NCBI GenBank assembly: GCA_002402245.1
Contig: NVVP01000006.1
Coordinates: forward strand, 64,053-70,200
Reading direction: 5' to 3'
Source: Gammaproteobacteria bacterium
GTDB taxonomy: Bacteria > Pseudomonadota > Gammaproteobacteria > Nitrosococcales > Methylophagaceae
DNA: 6,148 bases
Under the pieces are notes generated by a model, which saw nothing but the letters and a program-made list of their open reading frames with translations, was not told the DNA's origin and made no database searches. A program made the position numbers and the translations under genes. The first letter of the stretch is position 1; every line of letters begins with the position of its first letter. Below are positions 1 to 5,908 of this stretch, one piece after another.

Positions 1-1166
1 CCATTTTCAACCCAAAATCCGGCCGCACCTTGAGAATAATCTCCGGTAACCATATTAACGCCCATGCCCATTGTTTCAGTAACAAGTATGCCTGTTCCCA
101 TTTTCTTAATTAAAGCAGCTAAGTCTAAGTCACCACTATCAACTGTTAAATTATGCACGCCGCCAGAATTAGCGGTGGTCGCCATGTTCAGTTTACGGGC
201 GGAATAGCTGCTCAATACATAGCCTTGTAATACACCGTCTTTTATAATATCTCGCGTCTGTGTGGTGACTCCTTCACCATCAAATGCTGAACTGCCTAAG
301 CCTTTTAAGAGATAAGGTTGCTCGTGAATATGGACAAAATCAGGAAATATCTTTTTGCCTAAGTGATCAAGTAAGAATGTAGATTTTCGATATAAAGCAC
401 CACCACTAATACCACCAATTAACTGGCCGAATAATGAAGGGGCTACTTTCGCAGCAAAGATCACTGGATAACTACCCGTTTTAACCGTTTTAGCATTTAA
501 ACGACTTAAGGTATTCTCTGCTGCACGTTGACCAATAGCTACGGCGGACTCTAAGTCAGCAGCATCACGAGCAGAACTGTACCAATAGTCACGTTGCATG
601 CCTTTATCATCATCAGCAATTAAGGTGCTTGATATTCCATGGCGACTACTTTGACTGCTAGCATTAAAACCATGGCTATTGGCATATACTCGCCAACCTT
701 GATGACTTGATACCGATGCACCTTCTGAATTATTAATTCTACTGTCAAAATCAAAACCTGCTTGCTCACATTCTGCTGCAATTTCAATGGCCTTACCGGC
801 ATCTAACTGCCAAGGATGATAAAGCGAAAGGTCAGGAAATTCAGTGGCCATCAAATCTGCATCAGCTAATCCTGCAAACTCATCATCTTGAGTATGTTTA
901 GCTATTCCACATGCCGCTGCTACGGTGTCAGCAATAGCCTGCTCAGTAAAGTCAGAGGTGCTTGCTGAAGCCTTGGTTTGACCAAAGTAAACCGTAATAC
1001 CCAAGCCTTTATCATTATTATGCTCTAAGGTTTCAACATCACCTTGTCTAACGCTAACAGAGAGGCCACTACTATGGCTCACGCCGACTTCAGCTGATGT
1101 TGCTCCTTGCTGTTTAGCTTGTTGCAATGCAATTTCTGCCGCCTGTTCTAATTGTGCTTTATTCAT
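1..1166 (-). CDS. pmbA: PmbA/TldE metalloprotease-family protein, C-terminus cut by window edge
   Basis: PmbA (TldE) is the partner of TldD. In E. coli the heterodimer is a cytoplasmic protease that trims the microcin B17 leader and degrades CcdA; the HExxxH metal site is in TldD, and none is expected or seen here. I read the frame base by base: it starts at ATG 1166 and runs 388 codons without a stop to the window start. Family landmarks are YYxYS-like DYWYSSARD (about residues 190-198), GISGGALYRKSTFLLD (about 248-263), SSAFDGEGV (about 288-296), YSARKLNMATTANSGGVHN (about 319-337) and the closing TGDYSQGAAGFWVEN at the edge. The E. coli protein is about 450 residues, so roughly 60 are missing. 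The start lies 17 bases after moeB, suggesting cotranscription. A weak TAAGG precedes the ATG by about 11 bases. No frameshift or internal stop is present. Confidence 0.93.
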   Translation of the reverse strand, partial: MNKAQLEQAAEIALQQAKQQGATSAEVGVSHSSGLSVSVRQGDVETLEHNNDKGLGITVYFGQTKASASTSDFTEQAIADTVAAACGIAKHTQDDEFAGLADADLMATEFPDLSLYHPWQLDAGKAIEIAAECEQAGFDFDSRINNSEGASVSSHQGWRVYANSHGFNASSQSSRHGISSTLIADDDKGMQRDYWYSSARDAADLESAVAIGQRAAENTLSRLNAKTVKTGSYPVIFAAKVAPSLFGQLIGGISGGALYRKSTFLLDHLGKKIFPDFVHIHEQPYLLKGLGSSAFDGEGVTTQTRDIIKDGVLQGYVLSSYSARKLNMATTANSGGVHNLTVDSGDLDLAALIKKMGTGILVTETMGMGVNMVTGDYSQGAAGFWVEN

Positions 1167-1183
1167 CTTACTTCTAACCTTAT

Positions 1184-1927
1184 TTATTTTTCACACACAG
1201 GACAAACAGGATCTTGTCTGAGTTTAATTTCTTGCCACGACATCGATAGCGCATCAAGAAGCATTAGTCGCCCCGCTAGGCTTTCACCAATATTACTTAA
1301 TAGCTTCAATGTTTCTACCGCTTGCATACTGCCAATAATGCCTAATAATGGTGATAACACACCCGATTCGGAGCAGGTTCTTTGTACTGCATCACTATCT
1401 TGATAAACACAACGGTAACACGCACTGCCATGCTCTCTCGCATCATAAACGGTAATCTGTCCTTCCATACGAATAGCGGCACCCGAAACCAAGGGCACCT
1501 TTTGTGCTTGAGTTACTTTATTAAGCAAAAATCGTGTATCAAAATTATCACTACAATCCACGACCACATCAGCTAATTCTACTGCCTTATGTAAGTCTTG
1601 CTCATCTAACCTTTCCGTAACAACTTCTACCCGACATTGACTATTGAGTGATTGTAAACGGCTTTTAGCAGAGTCCACTTTTAAACGGCCTAGATCCTCC
1701 TCACCATGCACAATCTGCCGTTGTAGGTTTGATACTTCCACCACATCATCATCCACCAGCGTTAACTTGCCCACTCCCGCAGAAGCGAGGTACATAGCAA
1801 CAGGAGAGCCTAAGCCTCCTAAACCTATGATTAACACATGGCTATCAAGAATTTTTTGTTGACCGATAATATCTATTTGAGGCAGTAATATCTGGCGGCT
1901 GTAGCGTAATAACTCGTCGTCATTCAT
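1184..1927 (-). CDS. moeB: MoeB/ThiF-family adenylyltransferase, probably molybdopterin-synthase sulfurylase MoeB
   Basis: The 247-residue E1-like enzyme would adenylate the C-terminal Gly-Gly of a ubiquitin-like sulfur carrier: MoaD for molybdopterin if it is MoeB, ThiS for thiamine if it is ThiF. Visible motifs are RYSRQILLPQ (8-17), the nucleotide-binding GLGGLGSP (35-42), the SNLQRQ block (66-71), DCSDNFDTR (124-132), and two zinc-type cysteine pairs, Cys170/Cys173 (CYRC) and Cys242/Cys245 (CPVC). A conserved Cys185 lies in TCSESGVLSPLLGIIGS. The length matches E. coli MoeB (249). MoeB is preferred because prmC-moeB adjacency is common in gammaproteobacteria and no thi genes are nearby; moeA and moaD are also absent, so ThiF or a dual-use enzyme remains possible. 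ATG 1927 has an AGGG-like site 8-9 bases upstream and follows prmC after 27 bases. Confidence 0.88.
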   Translation of the reverse strand: MNDDELLRYSRQILLPQIDIIGQQKILDSHVLIIGLGGLGSPVAMYLASAGVGKLTLVDDDVVEVSNLQRQIVHGEEDLGRLKVDSAKSRLQSLNSQCRVEVVTERLDEQDLHKAVELADVVVDCSDNFDTRFLLNKVTQAQKVPLVSGAAIRMEGQITVYDAREHGSACYRCVYQDSDAVQRTCSESGVLSPLLGIIGSMQAVETLKLLSNIGESLAGRLMLLDALSMSWQEIKLRQDPVCPVCEK

Positions 1928-1954
1928 CCGTTTATCCCTAATCTAATCACACTA

Positions 1955-2785
1955 TTATACGGCGAGTTTGCCCAAGGTCACACGATCATTACCACCATAA
2001 TCTTGCTCTGATGACACCTCACTAAAGCCTGCTTCAGTAAAAAGGCTCTGTACCGAAGCTGCTTGATGGTAACCGTGTTCAATTAATAACCATGATTCCG
2101 GCTTTAAGCAATATTTAGCTTGGGTAATAATCAATCGAATATCATCTAAACCATCCTGACCTGAAACGAGTGCAGATAAAGGTTCAAACCGTACATCTCC
2201 CTGAGACAAATGCGGATCATCCTGTTCAATATAGGGAGGGTTACTCACTACCAGATCAAGGCTATTCTCAGCTACCGACATCAACCAACTACCTTGGTAA
2301 AATTGTACATTATCAAGGCCATGTTTTTTCGCATTACGTTTAGCCACTGAAAGTGCTGCAAAAGAGTAGTCTGTGGCTAAAATCCTAGCGTGTGGATGCT
2401 CAATTGCTAAAGATAAGGCCACCGCACCTGACCCTGTACCCAAATCAGCAACGGTCATGGTAGGTAACATTTGGTCTAATGCTAACGAGACTAATAACTC
2501 TGTATCAGGACGAGGAATTAGGGTATCTTTTGTTACCTCTAAATCTAATGACCAAAAGCCTCGCTGACCGATTAAATGGGCTACAGGATGCCCTAGCTGT
2601 CGCAGTGCAAGTAATGCATTGAACTGTTGTAATTGCGCTTCATCAAGCAGCCTTTCAGGCCAAGTATGTAAATAGACGACGGACTTTGCTAACACATGGC
2701 ATAACAATATCTGACTATCTATTTCAGGACTTTCGCTGCCAGTTAATTGATCTCGCCCATATTGCTCAGCACCACGAAGATTCAT
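1955..2785 (-). CDS. prmC: PrmC (HemK), release factor glutamine N5-methyltransferase
   Basis: PrmC transfers a methyl group from S-adenosylmethionine to the glutamine of the GGQ loop in RF1 and RF2, raising their termination efficiency. The 276-residue protein has the expected N-terminal helical RF-binding domain (about 1-80) and a class I methyltransferase domain. It shows FWSLDLEV (77-84), IPRPDTELL (90-98), the SAM-binding DLGTGSGAVALSLA (114-127), the catalytic NPPY (182-185) that holds the substrate glutamine, DPHLSQGDVRFEPLSALV (190-207) and the C-terminal YGGNDRVTLG (263-272). E. coli PrmC has 277 residues, so it is full length. The start lies only 7 bases after the stop of the receiver-domain gene and has no clear Shine-Dalgarno site, which suggests translational coupling. 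prfA, the usual upstream neighbour, is not here. Confidence 0.96.
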   Translation of the reverse strand: MNLRGAEQYGRDQLTGSESPEIDSQILLCHVLAKSVVYLHTWPERLLDEAQLQQFNALLALRQLGHPVAHLIGQRGFWSLDLEVTKDTLIPRPDTELLVSLALDQMLPTMTVADLGTGSGAVALSLAIEHPHARILATDYSFAALSVAKRNAKKHGLDNVQFYQGSWLMSVAENSLDLVVSNPPYIEQDDPHLSQGDVRFEPLSALVSGQDGLDDIRLIITQAKYCLKPESWLLIEHGYHQAASVQSLFTEAGFSEVSSEQDYGGNDRVTLGKLAV

Positions 2786-2792
2786 TTAAAAA

Positions 2793-3917
2793 TCAGAATA
2801 AAACAAACAGTGTTAACGCTACAACAGCAATGCCCAAGCCTATTACACCATTTTTCAATAAACTAATTTGTTCGGTCAAAGAAGCTAACTGATTATCCAC
2901 GCCCTGATCTTCAGCTAATTTATTAGTCACAGTTGCACTTATCAATGGCTCTAATACTGTGCTGGAATACTTATGTAATACCGTATGAATGGCTACTTCT
3001 ATTTTTTCTTGTTCTGCTACAGGATCATTTAAACTGGTAACCAACTCGGTCACTAGCGGCGTCAGCGTTGTTGATAATGCACTTTCTAGGTGTTGATTTA
3101 CTTTTGCAGGAATTAAGTATTCTAATTGTGCGGTCAGTTGCGTGCCTAGTTCTTCTTCTTGCTCTGTCAGCCACACCTCACCTTTCTCGGCGACTAAACC
3201 TTCAATTTGATTAGGTATTTGCGCTTCATCAACTACCACTTGAACAGCTTGGGTAACCGCATCTAACAAGGTTTCTTCGATCGTTGCTTTACATGCTTGC
3301 AATGCAACCTTCTGGATCATTATTTCCATGTCAGCATTTAATTTTTCTGTCACATCCATCATGCTTGACTTCAGCATGACTGTCACTGCTGTTTCAATTT
3401 CAGTTTCAACTATTTGTCGACTAATTACTTCAGCAATATCTCGTGTATCTTCTTTAATTCGTGGCTCAAAATCATCTGCTAATGATGCTAACACTGTTTT
3501 TAATAGTTTTTCTTCATCTACAGGCTCCACAACAGGAACACTATCTTCATGCTTAACCGTCGCCAAAATATCAGTAAGTGTATTTGCCACAGGCGGCTTA
3601 CTTAATGCTGCAATTGCACCTGCTGCAAGTGCTTGAATTCTATCTTCCTCGGTATCATTACCAGTACACATCACCACAGGAATATTCTTAAGCAATATAT
3701 TATCTTTTATTTTTTTGGTGGTATCGAGCCCGCTCATGCCATCCATAATGACATCCATAAAAATAATATCGGGAAGCTCGCTCGTAGTAGCAAGATAATT
3801 TAACACCTCTTCTCCACTAGAAAATTCAACCACAGAAAAATCTGCGGCTTCTAATAATTTTTTTAATGTCAGTCGCGCTACTCGTGAGTCATCAACGACG
3901 ATTGCTGTTCTTTGCAT
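2793..3917 (-). CDS. Membrane-tethered receiver-domain (CheY-like) protein with long helical region, unknown output
   Basis: Numbering from ATG 3917 gives 374 residues. Residues 1-120 form a complete receiver domain: acidic pair Asp9-Asp10 (VVDDSR), phosphoacceptor Asp55 in FMDVIMDGMSG, Thr85 (MCTGN) and Lys107 followed by Pro-Pro (SKPP). It should therefore be phosphorylated by a histidine kinase, none of which is encoded here. Residues about 130-355 are predicted mostly helical, acidic and Leu/Val/Ala-rich, with no DNA-binding, GGDEF, EAL, PilZ or other output domain that I recognise. The last roughly 18 residues (VIGLGIAVVALTLFVLF) form one hydrophobic helix that ends the protein, a tail anchor leaving the receiver in the cytoplasm. 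An in-frame GTG at 3926 would add three residues, but it lies inside the AAGGTGG ribosome site of the ATG. It follows DUF3301 by 63 bases and precedes prmC by 7. Function unknown; signalling at the membrane is inference. Confidence 0.85.
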   Translation of the reverse strand: MQRTAIVVDDSRVARLTLKKLLEAADFSVVEFSSGEEVLNYLATTSELPDIIFMDVIMDGMSGLDTTKKIKDNILLKNIPVVMCTGNDTEEDRIQALAAGAIAALSKPPVANTLTDILATVKHEDSVPVVEPVDEEKLLKTVLASLADDFEPRIKEDTRDIAEVISRQIVETEIETAVTVMLKSSMMDVTEKLNADMEIMIQKVALQACKATIEETLLDAVTQAVQVVVDEAQIPNQIEGLVAEKGEVWLTEQEEELGTQLTAQLEYLIPAKVNQHLESALSTTLTPLVTELVTSLNDPVAEQEKIEVAIHTVLHKYSSTVLEPLISATVTNKLAEDQGVDNQLASLTEQISLLKNGVIGLGIAVVALTLFVLF

Positions 3918-3921
3918 TATG

Positions 3922-3929
3922 TCCACCTT
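3922..3929 (-). promoter_or_regulatory. Ribosome binding site deciding the receiver-protein start
   Basis: The minus strand reads AAGGTGGA, one mismatch from AAGGAGGA, and its GG core ends 5 bases before ATG 3917. The longest reading frame would start at GTG 3926, but that GTG is part of this Shine-Dalgarno sequence and has no site of its own. The ATG is therefore the better start. It also makes the protein begin MQRTAIVVDDSR, typical for a CheY-like domain. Confidence 0.75.
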
Positions 3930-3980
3930 AATGATGCTTTATTTTCATACTATTTCTAAAATTGATAGCTTGAAATACAT

Positions 3981-4292
3981 TTAACTTACTCGGTACACAT
4001 CCAAATTTATTTTGTTAACTACTTGTCCTAGCATCACCACTTCACCTTGGTAACGCTGCTGCATATCACTTGCAAACTCAAAAAAATACGTCCGTTGGAA
4101 TTGTAATCGTCCCTGTCGATTTCGTTTTATTCTTAATTTCTTCCAGCCCACCGTATCATTTAAAAAAGTCACTTCGATACGTTTACAACTATCTTTTGCC
4201 GCCGAAATAGCGATCTCTGCCGCGCCTCGACTATCCCACCAAAACCAGGCTAAGCCAAATAATAATAAAATGGTTAAACCATTATCAATCAC
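3981..4292 (-). CDS. DUF3301 family small membrane protein
   Basis: This protein of 103 residues (from GTG 4292) matches my memory of DUF3301, a family of about 100 residues found in gammaproteobacteria with no established function. It has one N-terminal membrane helix (about residues 5-18, LTILLLFGLAWFWW), then the family-typical WDSRGAAEIAISAAKDSCKR, a basic stretch (KKLRIKRNRQGR) and RTYFFEFASD followed by RYQGEVVMLG. The positive charge after the helix suggests that the soluble part faces the cytoplasm. A longer form from ATG 4307 would add five residues and overlap rsmE by 19 bases. GTG 4292 is preferred because it overlaps the rsmE TGA as GTGA and has GGGGAGA six bases upstream. Coupling to rsmE translation is likely. 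Function unknown. Confidence 0.82.
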   Translation of the reverse strand: MIDNGLTILLLFGLAWFWWDSRGAAEIAISAAKDSCKRIEVTFLNDTVGWKKLRIKRNRQGRLQFQRTYFFEFASDMQQRYQGEVVMLGQVVNKINLDVYRVS

Positions 4293-5017
4293 CCTAAGTC
4301 TCCCCATAGAGTTTGAATTACTGCCAGTGCGGCTGCAGTGGCTGTTTCTGTTCTTAAAATTCTAGGTCCAAATCGTACTGGCTGAAACTCAGCTTGTTCA
4401 GCATTGTTTATTTCTTGCTCACTCAGTCCACCTTCAGGCCCAATCAATAATGCAATACTGTCATGCTTTTCTATTGTAGTAAAACCTGATGTTGCCTCAG
4501 GGTCTAATATCAGACGACATGATGCATCACTAGCCTTTAAAGCCTGCTCTAATGACATGATGGTAGTTAACGAAGGCAATACACTTCGTCCACTTTGTTC
4601 GCATGCGCTCACAATCACCCCTTGCCAATGAGCTAATCGCTTATCCGCTCTTCCAGAAGATAACTGGACATTACAACGTTCAGTTTCAACAGGAATAATA
4701 CGATTAACGCCTAATTCAACCGCTTTTTGTAAGGCGTAATCCATTCTCTCACCCCTTGAAATCCCTTGTAATAAGGTGACATCTAAAGGCGACTCGACAT
4801 TTATTTGTAGCTTTTCTTTTAATTCAACTCGAGATTCCCGCTTACCCACCTCAATGAATTCAGCATTATATTCGAGCCCCTTACCATCAAAAAGTTGCAC
4901 TCTATTCCCTTTCTTCAGGCGCAATACTTGTACTGCATGGCGGTGAATAGCACTAGGAAGAGTGAATTCATCAAGATCGGAGTTTAACTCAGGACAATAA
5001 AGTCGAATGGTTCGCAT
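4289..5017 (-). CDS. rsmE: RsmE, 16S rRNA (uracil-1498-N3) methyltransferase
   Basis: RsmE is a SPOUT-class (knotted) methyltransferase that makes m3U1498 in helix 44 of 16S rRNA within the 30S subunit. The protein has 242 residues (E. coli 243). Residues about 1-70 are the PUA-like RNA-binding part (HAVQVLRLKKGNRVQLFDG, 27-45); the rest is the SPOUT domain. Key blocks are SRGERMDYALQKAVELGV (87-104), the ERC of ETERCNVQL, ACEQSGRSVLP (138-148), the SAM-loop LIGPEGGLSEQE (191-202) and the knot GPRILRTETA (217-226). The end, WGDLG, matches the E. coli ending. It is the first gene of the leftward cluster. ATG 5017 lacks a clear Shine-Dalgarno site; it is preferred because MRTIRLY is the normal RsmE beginning. 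No convincing promoter was found for it in the 78-base divergent gap. Confidence 0.96.
   Translation of the reverse strand: MRTIRLYCPELNSDLDEFTLPSAIHRHAVQVLRLKKGNRVQLFDGKGLEYNAEFIEVGKRESRVELKEKLQINVESPLDVTLLQGISRGERMDYALQKAVELGVNRIIPVETERCNVQLSSGRADKRLAHWQGVIVSACEQSGRSVLPSLTTIMSLEQALKASDASCRLILDPEATSGFTTIEKHDSIALLIGPEGGLSEQEINNAEQAEFQPVRFGPRILRTETATAAALAVIQTLWGDLG
4299..4305 (-). promoter_or_regulatory. Ribosome binding site deciding the DUF3301 start
   Basis: GGGGAGA lies on the minus strand inside the end of rsmE, six bases before GTG 4292. The alternative ATG 4307 begins at the edge of this same sequence, so it could not use it. This supports the shorter protein and a GTGA stop-start overlap with rsmE. 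Confidence 0.65.
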
Positions 5018-5095
5018 AATATATTTTAGTGAAAAGGTTGAAGCTAGTTTACACCATGACCACAGCCCAGTATATTTGAACTACTCTCATTATTA
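5018..5095. other. Divergent intergenic region between rsmE and the IMPase-family gene
   Basis: This 78-base AT-rich gap must hold promoters in both directions. The rightward one is clear (5048-5076). Leftward, only isolated -10-like words are seen (TAAAAT at 5028-5023 and TATATT at 5023-5018 on the minus strand) without a good -35 at 16-18 bases, so the rsmE promoter is not assigned. No inverted-repeat operator stands out. Confidence 0.6.
5048..5076 (+). promoter_or_regulatory. Predicted sigma70 promoter for the IMPase-pgeF pair
   Basis: TTTACA (5048-5053, five of six matches to TTGACA) is followed after exactly 17 bases by TATATT (5071-5076, five of six to TATAAT). Transcription would begin near 5082-5084. 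That leaves only about 13 bases before GTG 5096, or about 28 before the in-frame ATG 5111. It is predicted from the consensus only. Confidence 0.6.
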
Positions 5096-5908
5096 GTGTC
5101 ATATTCCTTTATGTTAGAACACGTCACAAAAATTATAATTAATGCCAGTAAAACAGAAGTTTTACCTTATTTTAATAAGGTCGAGCGTGATTATAAATCT
5201 GATGGCAGTGTCGTCACTAAGGCCGATCTAGCGATGCAGCATCATATAGAAAACGAACTCAGCAAAGCCTATCCTGATATTGCCTTCTTAGGTGAGGAGA
5301 TGTCTGCAGAACAACAAGCTTCTTTACTCGCTTCCGGACAAGCATTGTGGTGTTTAGATCCTATTGATGGCACCAGTAACTTTGCCGCTGGTATTCCCTA
5401 TTTTTCAGTCTCATTAGCTTTAATCGAAGATGGCATCGCTACCTTAGCCATTGTTTATGATCCCATCCGCGATGAGTGCTTTTCAGCTCAACTAGGTCAA
5501 GGTGCCCACCTTAATGACCAAGCATTATCATCGCAAGTCACCGAACTCGATTTAAACCAAACCATTGCCTTAATTGACTTTAAGCGTCTCAGCAATGACT
5601 TAGCTAGCCAATTAATTACCAATCGACCTTATGCTTCACAACGTAGTCTTGGCTCCATCGCATTAGAATTATGTTGGTTAGCGGCTGGTCGAGGTCATAT
5701 CTACTTACACGGTAAGCAACAACTTTGGGATTATGCCGCTGCACAGTTAATTCTATCAGAGGCCGGAGGTTACTGTTGCACACTTGAAGGTGAGGCTATT
5801 TCAACCAAATACTTGCCTGCTATTTCAACTATTGCTGCATTAGATAAAGATTTATTTGTGCAATGGTGTGATTATCTGAAGGTCAGCGTTAATTCATATA
5901 ATGAATAA
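5096..5908 (+). CDS. Inositol monophosphatase-family phosphatase (SuhB/CysQ superfamily)
   Basis: This is a Mg2+-dependent phosphomonoesterase of the inositol monophosphatase fold, 270 residues from GTG 5096. Metal and catalytic motifs are complete: KSDGSVVTKAD (34-44), GEE (66-68), DPIDGTSNF (88-96) with the metal aspartates Asp88 and Asp91, and WDYAAAQLILSEAGG (211-225) with Asp212. It is more divergent from E. coli SuhB than the other genes here are from their E. coli counterparts. The substrate (inositol-1-phosphate, 3'-phosphoadenosine phosphates, histidinol phosphate or another sugar phosphate) cannot be named from the motifs. The start is uncertain: neither GTG 5096 nor ATG 5111 (giving 265 residues beginning MLEHVTK) has a Shine-Dalgarno site. 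Its end overlaps pgeF by 8 bases, so the two are probably cotranscribed. Confidence 0.88.
   Translation: MSYSFMLEHVTKIIINASKTEVLPYFNKVERDYKSDGSVVTKADLAMQHHIENELSKAYPDIAFLGEEMSAEQQASLLASGQALWCLDPIDGTSNFAAGIPYFSVSLALIEDGIATLAIVYDPIRDECFSAQLGQGAHLNDQALSSQVTELDLNQTIALIDFKRLSNDLASQLITNRPYASQRSLGSIALELCWLAAGRGHIYLHGKQQLWDYAAAQLILSEAGGYCCTLEGEAISTKYLPAISTIAALDKDLFVQWCDYLKVSVNSYNE

Noticed and set aside
620..802. 60-codon minus-strand open frame inside pmbA
   Set aside because: It lies in a different frame fully within the intact pmbA frame and resembles no known protein; it is a shadow.
1..1166. pmbA considered as a pseudogene because it does not close within the window
   Set aside because: Codon-by-codon reading shows no stop or frameshift from ATG 1166 to the edge. 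It is simply truncated by the window.
3947..3975. Possible promoter for the receiver gene in the 63-base gap (TTTCAA-17-TAGTAT on the minus strand)
   Set aside because: The spacing is right, but only three and four of six consensus bases match, which is expected by chance in AT-rich DNA. A second promoter here is possible but not supported.
3945..3980. Mini reading frame of 11 codons directly after the DUF3301 stop (ATG 3980 to TGA)
   Set aside because: It has no ribosome site, is too short to judge, and its composition is that of AT-rich spacer; leader-peptide function is not supported.
3918..3980. Rho-independent terminator after DUF3301
   Set aside because: No GC-rich hairpin followed by a T-run is visible in this gap, nor in the 7-, 17- and 27-base gaps of the cluster.
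1152..4631. Several plus-strand open frames of 64-102 codons opposite moeB, prmC, the receiver gene and rsmE
   Set aside because: Each lies wholly or largely antisense to a gene with clear family motifs, has Ser/Thr/Cys-rich low-complexity content typical of reverse-frame translations, and has no independent support.
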